From a virus: a DNA stretch of 64,000 nt. The notes under the pieces were generated by a model that was given only the letters and a program-made list of their open reading frames with translations, made no database searches and was not told where the DNA came from. The translations under genes were made by a program, and so were the position numbers. Location: IMG/VR virus record IMGVR_UViG_3300021964_000026, positions 38,932 through 102,931 of that record; one strand, written 5' to 3'. This document shows positions 28,922 to 39,000 of this stretch, piece by piece (position 1 is the first letter of the stretch; each line of letters opens with the position of its first letter).

Positions 28922-29187
28922 CAAACCACCTCTTCGGTCTTCGCGAGGTTATACTCCATCGGCTTCTTGCATGCACCGCATCGCTCAAGGTAGCAAAAGT
29001 GGAGCATGCCGCAGAAGCGGCAACGCGTGCCGGAACCGATGTTCACAATGTCTCGGATGTTGCGCGTCTTCATGTTTTGACGCTTGATAACACCCTTCAA
29101 CTTGTCGCGCTCATCGGTCTTGACCATTGATTCTTCGGCCTTACGCCAGCCTTGTTTCTCAAGGCGTTGCAGTTCACTCAAATCCAT
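28921..29187 (-). CDS. Small zinc-ribbon protein
   Basis: An 88-residue protein starting MDLSELQRLEKQGW at ATG 29187, six bases after GAGGTG; a GTG nine bases upstream lies within the ribosome site and is rejected. Residues about 55-75 read CRFCGMLHFCYLERCGACKK, a four-cysteine zinc ribbon (CxxC plus CxxC). It sits between head genes and the tagged protein. Role unknown; small zinc-ribbon proteins are common in archaeal viruses and marine phages. Confidence 0.7.
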   Translation of the reverse strand: MDLSELQRLEKQGWRKAEESMVKTDERDKLKGVIKRQNMKTRNIRDIVNIGSGTRCRFCGMLHFCYLERCGACKKPMEYNLAKTEEVV

Positions 29188-29197
29188 GTCGTTCACC

Positions 29198-29371
29198 TCA
29201 CGAGGTGACGACTACGACATAGAGGTTGCCCTGCATGGTGTAAGAGGTGATACCCTCAACCGTCTTCCCGTTGGTGTAGTCGTCAAGGACCTTTTGCACG
29301 CCACCAGCCACAGCCGCGCCTGTCTCGCACCCTTCGTTGGGTGTGAACTCAAACACTTTTGTGTCGGACAA
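29198..29371 (-). CDS. 57-residue protein in the capsid-connector region
   Basis: Start TTG at 29371 follows GAGGTGAT at a spacing of about five to six bases, and the frame ends at TGA 29198-29200, filling the gap between its neighbours with 11 bases on one side and 10 on the other. The product begins SDTKVFEFTPNEGCETGAAV and ends with strong beta strands (GNLYVVVVTS). It is too short for ordinary ORF cut-offs but has a strong ribosome site and tight packing. Likely a small head or tail component. Confidence 0.65.
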   Translation of the reverse strand: MSDTKVFEFTPNEGCETGAAVAGGVQKVLDDYTNGKTVEGITSYTMQGNLYVVVVTS

Positions 29372-29382
29372 GGTGAATCACC

Positions 29383-29631
29383 TCATCGCTTGCCGACGAC
29401 GAAGAGCCTTCCACCTGCCGCGTTTGCGGGGTCAGTAAACTTGAGGGTGGTCCCGTCAATGGTCGCGCCATGAGGCGCGCCAACGCCACCCAAAGGTGAA
29501 ACGGTTCCCATGAGGATTTCGCTAAGGAAAGCACTCAAGTCTGCTTCGGTATCACCGTTTGCAACGGTTCCGGTAATCACAATCATGTCGCCAATAGTGT
29601 GCGGTCGGTTATCGCTAACAAATGCCATCAT
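29383..29631 (-). CDS. Small beta-rich head protein, possible decoration
   Basis: This 82-residue protein (HTIGDMIVITGTVANGDTEA and a Gly-rich end AAGGRLFVVGKR) has the look of short phage head or tail proteins built from a repeated strand-turn pattern. The first ATG (29631) overlaps the previous stop; the next ATG (29628) is also possible. It is encoded among head completion genes. Exact role unknown. Confidence 0.55.
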   Translation of the reverse strand: MMAFVSDNRPHTIGDMIVITGTVANGDTEADLSAFLSEILMGTVSPLGGVGAPHGATIDGTTLKFTDPANAAGGRLFVVGKR

Positions 29632-30002
29632 TCATCATCTCCTGTTGGTTCTGCTTCTTCGCCATCGGTTAAAGACTCTTCGGACGGGTTGAGGTGCGCG
29701 TCAATTGCCGCGAGCAACTTCTTCTTGGTGGACAGGGAAGAGGATTCAATTTCCTTTTCCTCCATCCACGCGAGAATGTCGCCTTTCGTCCAACCCATGT
29801 CGGGAATGCCGTCGTCGCCAGCGTCCACGGTTGGGGCTTCAAAGGTGTAGCCCTCAATCCGGAACTCCGGCCCGTCAATAGCCACACGGTTTGCCTCAAG
29901 CCATTCAGCCGAGACTTCGCGGGCTTTACCCCAAGTCCACCAACCTAAACGACCCATGTTCGCGCCAGCGCGTCGTGGACCTTTGTAGGTAATCGTTGGC
30001 AG
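29628..30002 (-). CDS. Head-completion-type protein with C-terminal HeH/SAP-like motif
   Basis: The N-terminal part (PTITYKGPRRAGANMGRLGW) resembles the KGP-containing start of many small phage head proteins. The C-terminal WTKGDILAWMEEKEIESS followed by STKKKLLAAIDAHL looks like a HeH/LEM or SAP-type helical hairpin. The start is unsettled: a GAGGTGG ribosome site ends five bases before a CTG at 30002, which fits spacing best (124 residues). The longer frame to 30086 runs into the decoration gene and an internal ATG gives a truncated protein. Confidence 0.5.
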   Translation of the reverse strand: MPTITYKGPRRAGANMGRLGWWTWGKAREVSAEWLEANRVAIDGPEFRIEGYTFEAPTVDAGDDGIPDMGWTKGDILAWMEEKEIESSSLSTKKKLLAAIDAHLNPSEESLTDGEEAEPTGDDE

Positions 30003-30012
30003 AAGAACCACC

Positions 30013-30474
30013 TCAAACCACAAGCAAAAGAAGTTCAGCACCCGTCGTATCGTCGGTTGTGCCGTCGCTGGACAGTTCAACATCAAAGGTCAAAACAAGC
30101 GCGCTGGTCTTGGTCACACCAAGAGAAGCGGTTGCGTCAGTCTGTGAGGTGTAAACACCAAGAATGCTTGTGATGCCCGCGCCACCTGCGTCCTGTGTTG
30201 GGTCGTTGGAGAGCGTCAGCGTGTCGCCTTCGGTAAGCGCGCTACTCATCGTAATGCCAATCAATCGCGGGCTTTGAGACGAGTTCGTGCCGTCAGCCTG
30301 TCGTGGCTCAAAAGGCGTGAGTGTGCCGGGGTAGGTCCCGGTTCCGCCCGTCTGCCAAGTCGTGCTGTCGTTGTTGCTCGCACCTGCTTGCATTTCAATG
30401 TCAAAGTTCACGGTAGTCGTAGCCGTTCCGCTACAAGTGTATCGTATTCCTCGGTTGTCTTTTTCTGTTGCCAT
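30013..30474 (-). CDS. Putative capsid decoration protein
   Basis: This 153-residue protein directly follows the major capsid gene, with GAGGTGATGAAAT before its ATG. It is beta-rich and Thr/Ser/Gly rich (CSGTATTTVNFDIEMQAGAS, ALVLTFDVELSSDGTTDDTT) with almost no basic residues. Position and composition fit a decoration or cement protein; the sequence itself shows no decisive family motif. Confidence 0.5.
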   Translation of the reverse strand: MATEKDNRGIRYTCSGTATTTVNFDIEMQAGASNNDSTTWQTGGTGTYPGTLTPFEPRQADGTNSSQSPRLIGITMSSALTEGDTLTLSNDPTQDAGGAGITSILGVYTSQTDATASLGVTKTSALVLTFDVELSSDGTTDDTTGAELLLLVV

Positions 30475-30485
30475 ATTTCATCACC

Positions 30486-31634
30486 TCATTGTAGGTCGCG
30501 AATGCTCCCGCTTGCGCCAAAGAACGAACACCAAAGTTCGCCCATCGTTCGGTAAAGCCCCTCTTGTCCAAGACGGTTAATCGCGAATGGGTCGCCCGTT
30601 TCAATACCGCTTTCGTAGTATTGGGTTGGGATTGCAGTTTGGAACCACAGGTAGTCCGTGTCCAAGTAGTAAATGCGCGACAGACTGCTTGCGCCTTCGT
30701 CGGGCATGTCTTTGGTTGGAATCATGGGGACACCGTTGTAAGTCGCGACGATGAACCCAGCCTCAAGACCGGGAACACCCTTCACACCGTTGAAAGTGGG
30801 GGTCACGCGCTTGCTGTCCATGAATCGCTGTTGCGATTGGAGCAATTGCTGAACGCGCATCAAAGTGTCGTAGCCCGTAAGCATGACCTTCGGGTTGCCA
30901 CCACGAGTCCAAAGTTGTTGGAACAATCCGTCCATTTGGTTGAGGGACAGGTTGCGGTTCGCGGATAGAGCGTCAACATCAACTTCCGCGCTGTGGAAAG
31001 CGGCGGAACCATCGCGAGTGATGGAATACATGTCGTGCTTGGTTAGCGAAGTAGTAATGTGGTTGGTTCCCGTCGTCATCTTGTCCGGGTCGGAGGTGAT
31101 TCGGTCAAGAGACTCAAAGTTGTTGCCAGCGGTCGTGTCAACATCCTCAAGGAGCATGCGGTTGATGTGTTCTGCGTGGTGCTTCCCCATTTCTTCTTTG
31201 AGAACGGTGCGCACATCGCCAAGTCCATCGTCCTTGTCGGAAAGGAACATGCTCACTTCGGACAGGTCAAAAGTGTGCGCGACAGTCTTGGGCTTTGCGG
31301 CCACATGCAGGAACTCCGGCTTGGTGGTGTCGGGAAGAACGCCGTTCTCCGCGATGCCACCGCCCTTGGTGAAGGAAGCGCGCTCCGTGAGGATGCGCCA
31401 TCCACTTCGCTCCCAAGGCTTCTTTGGCAGAATGGAGAATGCGTTGAACTCTTGGTTCAATTGCGACCACACTTTGCGACCGTAGATTGCTTGATAGGTT
31501 CCCGCGGTGGTGGACAACAAAGGCGCGTCAGCCTTCAAAATGTCGCCGCTTCCGTAGGTGTAGCCGGTTTGGGACGCGCCACCGTAGTAGTAGCGTTCCA
31601 TGTCTTGAACTGTTCTTACATAATTTCGTGCCAT
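30486..31634 (-). CDS. Major capsid protein (HK97-type)
   Basis: This 382-residue protein follows the prohead protease gene (stop/start overlap TGATG) and has the strongest ribosome site of the window (AGGAGGGG, seven bases). Size and sequence order fit HK97-fold capsid proteins: an N-terminal arm, E-loop region (GWRILTERASFTKGGGI), spine helix (RTVLKEEMGKHHAEHINRML) and a C-terminal P/A-domain part with VMLTGYDTLMRVQQLLQS and AFINRLGQEGLYRT-like strands. The N-terminal about 40 residues could be a delta domain removed by the protease. The identity rests on gene order plus overall pattern. Confidence 0.85.
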   Translation of the reverse strand: MARNYVRTVQDMERYYYGGASQTGYTYGSGDILKADAPLLSTTAGTYQAIYGRKVWSQLNQEFNAFSILPKKPWERSGWRILTERASFTKGGGIAENGVLPDTTKPEFLHVAAKPKTVAHTFDLSEVSMFLSDKDDGLGDVRTVLKEEMGKHHAEHINRMLLEDVDTTAGNNFESLDRITSDPDKMTTGTNHITTSLTKHDMYSITRDGSAAFHSAEVDVDALSANRNLSLNQMDGLFQQLWTRGGNPKVMLTGYDTLMRVQQLLQSQQRFMDSKRVTPTFNGVKGVPGLEAGFIVATYNGVPMIPTKDMPDEGASSLSRIYYLDTDYLWFQTAIPTQYYESGIETGDPFAINRLGQEGLYRTMGELWCSFFGASGSIRDLQ

Positions 31635-33064
31635 CAGTATTCCCCTCCTTTGAGTGCCTTGTCAGCAAGTCGGTGAACATCGTCCCACGACATGTTTGCC
31701 AAGTCAGCAGTTTCGGGAATGGTCACGGATGCAGTCGCGGCGGACTTTGCAATCATGGATGAAGCGGATGAAACATTGTCAATCCGTTCGTTGAGCGCGA
31801 GGACAGCCTTCTGCAACTCAACCATTGGCTGGCGCGCGTCAAATCGGCTCTTGGCGATTGCGTCAGCCTCGGCTTTCTGCTCCTTGAGGAACCGGTCGGT
31901 GAAGTGGTTGTTCAAGTCCGACTTGAATTGTTGCTCGGTAGCCGCGGCCTTGAACACCTCGTAAGCGGACTCAATCTCGGACTGCGAAACATTCGCGGCG
32001 TTGAGGTAGTCGCCCTTGATGACATTCTTGTTGCCACTTGGCGCGGAGCCAAAGTTGGGCTGTGGTCGCTTGCCGGAATCGTCTTCGCCAGCACCTTCAA
32101 GGGAACCCTGTCCGCGCATGTCAAATGCACTTTCGCCGGGTCCGTAGCCCTTGTTGAAGTGGTCGCGAGCGGCGTTGGGGTCAAACCCTGCGCTCTTTAC
32201 AGTCTGCTCAAGCCACAGTAGGTAGTCGCTCGTAATCATGTCATTTCCTTTGCTCATTTTCTCATCTCCGTCTTCGTCGTCGTCGTCGTCGTCGTCCGCA
32301 TACATGCCTGTCTCTTTGTCCTCCATCATGGGAGGTTTCGGTTTCTTCTTGTCTTCACGAGCATCCATCAACGACTCTTCTTCGTTTCCGTCTTCGTCAA
32401 TGTCTTTCGTGTCAAGAAGGTCATCAAGACCCTTGTCTTTGGACTCTTTGTCTTTCTTGTCCTCGTCTTTCTCGTCAAGTTTCTTTGACAAGCGTTCAAG
32501 GACGCTTTGCAGTTCGCTCATCGTATTGGTCATGTTATCACCTGTGTCTTCCTTAAGGATACGAAATTGTGCTTCCGGGTTGATACCCTTCTCGCAAATC
32601 GTGACCTCATGGAGTTCCATACGACGGATTTCGCGGTAGTCTCCGCGGGTTTGGTCGCTCTTGTTGACGCGCTCAAAGGCTTGACCGCCAATGGAGAACG
32701 AGCGCAGGTTCCCTTTGCGGATTTCCGAAGCCACTTCACGCGCCTTCTCAATGTCGCCGCGTAGTTTGATAACAACAAACATGCCGGTGTCGTCCACTTC
32801 GGACTTCCACATGCGACCGGATGAATCGGTGTAGGAAGGGATGACCGTTCCCACTTGGATGTTGGAGTGTGCGAGTTGCACATTGCGAAAACCATCGGCT
32901 TTCATGAACTTGCCGAACGCGTCTTTGAGTGCCGAGCGAGTGATGAGGTCGCCCTGCTTGTCAACCATCTCAACCGACGCGTATCCAGCAACAACCAAAT
33001 CGTTCCCAAGACCCTTCAAAATGATGGGGTCCGAGGAAGAAGAGGGAGCCGCGAGAATCGCCAT
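31634..33064 (-). CDS. Prohead protease (S78-type) fused to scaffold
   Basis: Residues 1-170 form an HK97-type protease: VVAGYASVEMVDKQGDLI (24-41), candidate catalytic His66 in QLAHSNIQVG, Ser124 in RSFSIGG, and MELHEVTI (149-156). Residues about 180-300 are a charged linker with a run of Asp encoded by a TCG repeat (32272-32297). The C-terminal 170 residues are helical and scaffold-like, ending SSMIAKSAATASVTIPE, then MSWDDVHRLADKAL. The protease is expected to cleave the scaffold and capsid protein after assembly. The C-terminal motif is also found in the gene at 39483-39836. Confidence 0.88.
   Translation of the reverse strand: MAILAAPSSSSDPIILKGLGNDLVVAGYASVEMVDKQGDLITRSALKDAFGKFMKADGFRNVQLAHSNIQVGTVIPSYTDSSGRMWKSEVDDTGMFVVIKLRGDIEKAREVASEIRKGNLRSFSIGGQAFERVNKSDQTRGDYREIRRMELHEVTICEKGINPEAQFRILKEDTGDNMTNTMSELQSVLERLSKKLDEKDEDKKDKESKDKGLDDLLDTKDIDEDGNEEESLMDAREDKKKPKPPMMEDKETGMYADDDDDDDEDGDEKMSKGNDMITSDYLLWLEQTVKSAGFDPNAARDHFNKGYGPGESAFDMRGQGSLEGAGEDDSGKRPQPNFGSAPSGNKNVIKGDYLNAANVSQSEIESAYEVFKAAATEQQFKSDLNNHFTDRFLKEQKAEADAIAKSRFDARQPMVELQKAVLALNERIDNVSSASSMIAKSAATASVTIPETADLANMSWDDVHRLADKALKGGEY
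32272..32297 (-). repeat. TCG microsatellite encoding an Asp run
   Basis: A tandem trinucleotide repeat on the plus map that codes on minus for eight or so consecutive Asp residues in the acidic linker between the protease and scaffold domains. Such tracts are prone to slip and vary in length. Confidence 0.8.
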
Positions 33065-33082
33065 TGTCCACCCGACTCATTT

Positions 33083-36000
33083 TCATGCTATATCAAGGGA
33101 ACCCTTCTCAATCGCGATAACACCTTCGTCTTCAAGACGCGCTGTTTCGCCTCTATTGCTTCGCAGTCGCTTGGTTTTTTTTGCCGTGGCTGGCTTCAAC
33201 TCGTCATCGGCTCGCGCTTGGGGGTCAAAATCCGGCATGGTGTTATCGCGGATGTTCTGCGTTGGTCCTCGCGGAGACTCGTCGGGTGTCGCATAATCCA
33301 TACCCAAACCCTGCACACCGGTGCTGGTGATTTTCTCTTTGGCGAGATGTTCCAATCCGCGCTCAATCAAATCAAGTCCACGCTTGATGACCTCTTCTTC
33401 TTCCTCCAACACATGCTTTCGTTTCTTGGAGTGTCCAGCGGGAGGTTCGGGTTCAACTTCATCGTATTCGGGTTCTTCAACATCCTCTTCTTTCAACAAC
33501 CAAGCCGCTTTTGCAACCCAATACGCTTCTTGGTCCCGCGCTAATCGCACAAGGTATTCGTTGCCCCACACGGAAGACTGCGGCTCAACATGCCACAGAC
33601 CGTCTTCTTTGCGCGTTTTGCAAATCACCTCATCGTCAAACGCAGGGAAGCGTATGATGATGTTGCCTTTCTTCATGGATACGCGTTGAGGAACATGATG
33701 CTCACCCGACATGATAGCGAGGGTTTCTACGCTGTTTGCCGCGAACGGTTCGTTGTCGGTGATTTTTGCGGAGCGGATGCGGTAGACGGGGTGTTCTTTC
33801 TTTGATGCACTCACACCTGTGCAACGCACCGTAGCAAAATCACCCACCTTCAACCCGCGTGGTCCTTTCGCGCTACCTACATTCATGTAGTGTTCTTCAC
33901 CAACCTGTTGTGCGCGCTTCCCGTAATTTTCCGGATGCATCAGCGGTCCGACACCAATGCCGTAAGTCGTCCCCGATGCGGAGAGAATGATGACATCCAC
34001 CATTTTTTCTTTGCTCAACAGCACCCATTTCGGATGACGCGACTCTCCTTTCATGTAGGTTGCGTTGGCATCGCGAAGAAGAATGTCAACGCCATCGTTT
34101 TCTTTCCGCAAACCGTCAATCGCGGTTTGCAACCCTTCGTCATCGCTACGCTTGGTGTTGATGGGTTCGGGCATTTTGATGTGTTCGCTGGATTCGTATT
34201 GAGCGCGAAGGTGGCGGATGCGGTCTTTCGTCGGCATGTTGTGCGTGTCCTCGTCTGCCGTCTTGAGCAAGTCAATGACGGTCATCAATCCATCATGAAG
34301 AACCGCGTGAACCGTGAAGTCCTTCTCGTAGACCTTATCCGCTTCCTCCAAAATAGTCTCATCCAACTTCACCTCTCCGTCAACACCGTATGCCGTGATG
34401 CCTTTTTTGTCTTTGGTCGCGATAACATGTTCACCTTGCGGGTAGAGCGATATGACCCAATCACCTGTAAAACCGCGCAGATGTTGCATGTCATCCAAGT
34501 CAAATATCCGGTGCATGAACTTGACAGGTTGGGGCTTCCCGTCCTCTTTGATGAGCAAAGTGTCGTCAAGCGCGACATCAAGAATGTGGGCTGACATGTT
34601 GAAGCCTTCGCCGACTTCGGGCATTTGGTCTTGAGCGTTCGCCATCACCGCGTGAAGGTCTTGACCTAAGCGTTGGTTCGGGTTTGGTTGACCTTCAAAC
34701 TGCGTGTAGTCCAAGTATTGCAGGTTGTTGGTGTCCAACTGCGGCAGGTCCGGATTTGCTCTTTTCATGGCTTTGGGAGGCATCACCAACTTCATCGCAG
34801 GTGGAGGATTGAATGTGTGCGTGTCCTCGTTTTCAAAGTAGACCTTCGCATCGTTCAACGCACCGGGGATAGCGGTGAAAGGTAAAGGACGACGCGTTGC
34901 GTATCCCAAGTGAAACTTTTTGTCCGCGCAAGTGAAAACAGGCGTGACCGGTGCGTTGTGCAAATTGGAACGACGGTCCCCCAACTCACCCATTGAGTCT
35001 CCCAGCGTGCTTCCCATCATGACAGGTTCGGAGTTGGTTGATGTGTTTCGTAGCACTCGTTTGCTGGTTGCATCACCCAGCACATCGGCGATGTTGCGGA
35101 GGGATTGACCGTTGTGAAAGTTCATCACTTTTTGAGGTCGCCGTTGTGGGGCATTTCCTTGAAACATACGCAGTTTGGAAAAGTCAAGCGCGACATCCGA
35201 GCCTTGCTCGGTGAGTTTGTGCGCGTTTTGCAAAACACGAACGATGGCTTGGCGTTCACGGTCAAAGGATACCGGTTGATTCTTTTTGCCTCTCTTGAGT
35301 GTTGCACTCGCGCCACCATGACGAACGCCGTGGATTTGAGCGTCAAGTTCTGCAAAGGAACCACCGTTGTTGAAAACATAATTGTTGCCTCCGCGCTTCG
35401 GTAAATCAACGATGTCCAACATGTCTTTCGCGTTAGCACCGGTCAACATCACACCATCGTTGTTGTGTAAAGCGTATCGTGCTACGAATGCGTCTTTCCA
35501 AGAAATCTCCTGTTCTTTGCTCGCCGCTTTGACATTCTCCATCACTTGATTGAAAATGCTCACATCATCGTCTTCAACCGCGTCAACACCATCAGCGAGG
35601 TCCGAAGCCACACGATGACCTTTCGGTTGAACACCGCCGTAGATACGGTCAAGCATTTTTTCTGCCATGTAAGGGGAACCGCTATGCACATTTCTGTTGA
35701 CGCGAAGTTCCTTCAAACCTTTGACGACATCATCGGGTAAATCAAACTTCGCTGTTTTTTTGCCGATGCTGATACCGTCCTTCAACAACTTTTCTCGCGT
35801 TTCCGGTTTGAGCATGGCGATTTGCTCCGCAAGTTTCAGCGCGTAAGCAGTCGCGACCCACGCTTTGTCGTTGTCTTCTGTGAACACACCGGGAAACAAC
35901 TTCTCAATCGTGGGACGAAGGGCTTGTTGGAAAATCTGCTCAACCGCATTCAAGGTGTCCACATTGTTTTGCAACAGCCGCGCGTCATTCTCCAATTTCA

Positions 36001-39000
36001 TCTCACCACCATCAACGGGTAAAGGGTTCTCGCGCACTTTGCTCAACCGCTGATTCAACCGCTCCAACAGTTGCGTATCACCGTCTTCGCTCGCTTGGTG
36101 AATCATCCTCATGAGGCGCGCTTCGTATGACGATTGAAGGAACGAGGGTGTAGCATCAATCACCAACGCGTCGTTTTGAATAACGCCATCATCGTCTTCG
36201 TATTGGTGGTATCCTACAACTCGCCCCTTGTTGTCTTGAAATCCGGTAATGAGACTGTTCAACTCCTTTGCGCGTTGACCCATCGCTTGTTCATCACCGC
36301 GCTGTTTTGCAACTTGATACATGTTGTCAAGGCGTTTGATTTCCTGTTCTAAACGCCCCCTCGTGGTGATGTTCTTCACTTTTGGTGTTGGTGGACGATA
36401 GGGTTGATTGAGGTCGTCAAGGCGTTTGATGTAGTCTTGATACTCTTCTTTGCTGTAAATAGCATGCTGTGAAGGAACATAAGCATCATCATCGCCTAAC
36501 ACATCCAACAGCATGTCCTTTGAGCCGCGACCGCCATAACCAACAGCATCGTGATGATGTCGTGATTGCTTGATGTGACGCATTCGCTCATGCGTCTTTG
36601 CATCAATCAGCGCGTTGTAAGCCTTCATCGCTTCATCGCTGTGAGCATGAAGCGGCTCGTGCGCACCGAGAAGCAACAAATCAATGAGCATTTTTTGTTG
36701 CCGCGAGTATTGGCTTCGTGGTTTGCCGAGTTCCATTTCCTTTGCTTGACTACGATTCGTTTGCCTTCTTCCGAAAATGCGTCGCGTGTTGCCTTTTGAT
36801 TGAGCGTTCATACGCTCTTTGCGAGCGTCAAACATTGGAGTGTGCAGGGCTGTGCGTGTTGTTTCAAGAGGGATGCCATCAAGACCCAAGAAGCCCAGCA
36901 GGTCTTCCATGTCAAGCCCCAAGTGGTCGTTGTGAGCCATGTGAAACGAGTGCATCCCTCGCGCGGCTGATGTTCTTGGCAACGGCATGTCTTTGGTGTA
37001 TTCTTCAATTTCTTGAAGCACCGTTGAAGGGTCTTCGTCGGGAAGTTCAACGCCGCGATAATCACCGAAGAAGGGGTTGATGCCCGTTTCAACCATTTCT
37101 TGGGCTGACATTTCTCCGCGCGGCATCACGAGATTGACCGGCTGACCCGCATCGTATTGAGCGAGCAGGTCATCCATTTGTTCTGTCATACCGTATTCGC
37201 GAATTGCATCCATCAAGTCTTGACGCGTTTGGCCCTCGGTGTCTTTTGTTGGGTCAAAAATGTTGAGTTGTTCTTTGGCTGGGTTTGCGCCCGACCCTGT
37301 GCGTTTTGCTCTTCGGCTCATCATCACTCTTCGGGATGGCAACTCGGAAAACAAAACACCGGGCATCGCGCTTTCATACCCGTTGATGAAATCACCCCAA
37401 TCGCCGTCGCTGTTTCCGCGTCTACCGACACCCTCCATGAGAACACCAAGAGGTGTGTCTTTGAGTTCCGGCTCTTCAAGCATGTCAAACTCGTTGACCT
37501 CATTGGTGTGCATGTAGCCGTTGATGGTGTGGCGCATCAAATCGGTGAAGTCTTTCTTGACCTTTTGATTGGTTCCGGCCTCAATGATGTGTTCCAACTC
37601 ACCCTCGTTAAAGAAGCCGCGCCGAACCAAGTCCTTCATGTCCGGCAAATGGCTGTTGAGGAAAATGGTTGAGCCAAGCGCGTCTTCATGAAAGTGAGGA
37701 TAAAGCGTGTCGCTACTGTCGCCATCAAGTTGAACACCCATGTTGTTTTTGTTTTGAAATCTCGTAAGAACGGCCATCATGTCAATTTCGTTCAACGCGT
37801 TTTCAAGTTGTGAATCGTCAAGTCGGCTCCATTGGTTGAGTTTCAACTGCTCTTTGGTTTCTTCATACTTTTCCTCAATGTTGGCTCGCGCATCGGCAGT
37901 CGCTTGTTCCGAAAAACGATTGGGTAGCGTCCCCGACTCCCCGTTTCTCCCCGCACCACCAGCGTGAAGCGTGTGCAACATGTTGTCAATCATGAATGCG
38001 TGATGCGCCATATAGCCGCGCAAATCGGGGAACTTGTTGAACACCCTCTTCAAGCCGCTGTCGTCAATCGTTCCGTCGTTTCGCGTCCCACCGTTGGTTA
38101 GCAACATCCACTTCGCGATGTTGTATTGGTCTTGGAAAGGAAGCATGCCGATGCCGAGCCGTTGCGATTCAAGACCTGTGCGACCAAAGTTCCCACCATT
38201 CTTATCAACTTCGTCTTCGGTAGGAATTGAGTTGCGGTCTTTTCGCGAGTTAGCAACTGTGCGCAACTCATCAACAGGTGATTTCCCACTACGACCAACT
38301 CCTTTCGGAATACCGTCTTCGTCAAATAGGCGTTTGAGAATATCACGACGAGGAATACCTTCATTCTCCCAATTCTTGACGCGCATGAAATGCATGTCCA
38401 ACAAAGGATGTGAAAGCAAAGGATGGTCTTGACCAAATTGTTCAGCAAAGGATGTTTTGAAATCATCAAGACCGTATTGATAGAGTGCGCTCGTTGTTGC
38501 ATTGTTGCCTCTCCATTGGCTGAACATGTGGTCTTTCTTCAACGAAGGGTGAAGGTTGTCGGCAATGTCCTTCATCGTTTTATCTAAACGCTTTGCGTTG
38601 CGCGCGTTGTTCCCGTAGAGATGACGATTGAGTTGTTGAAAGAGCGGTGCTTCGGTGAACGCCACTTGACCTTTTCTTGTCGGGAACATGTGTAGAGGGT
38701 CAAAATGCGAGTGCTGACCCACCACATCGGTTCCGCGCTCTTCTACATTGGGAACAGTCTCCATGCGGAAACCGAGATACATGCGAACATAGCGGTCAAG
38801 TTTGTCTTCGTCTCCGCTGTCAATTGCTTCTTGCAACTCTTCTTGAGTGAAAAGGTGTTTGACTTTGTGATGACGACGACCTGCGCGTTCAGCGCGTGTT
38901 CCTGTTTTGGAATAGTCGGAGAATATGCGCTCCGCACCTCGCGACGAGGGGCGGCGCAGTTGAACCTCCGCTTCTTCTTTGAGAAGAATACGCGTGAATC

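Noticed and set aside
33890-34594. 234-residue plus-strand open frame
   Set aside because: Antisense to the ligase-like part of the 2015-residue gene; composition is noise-like and no start signal is present.
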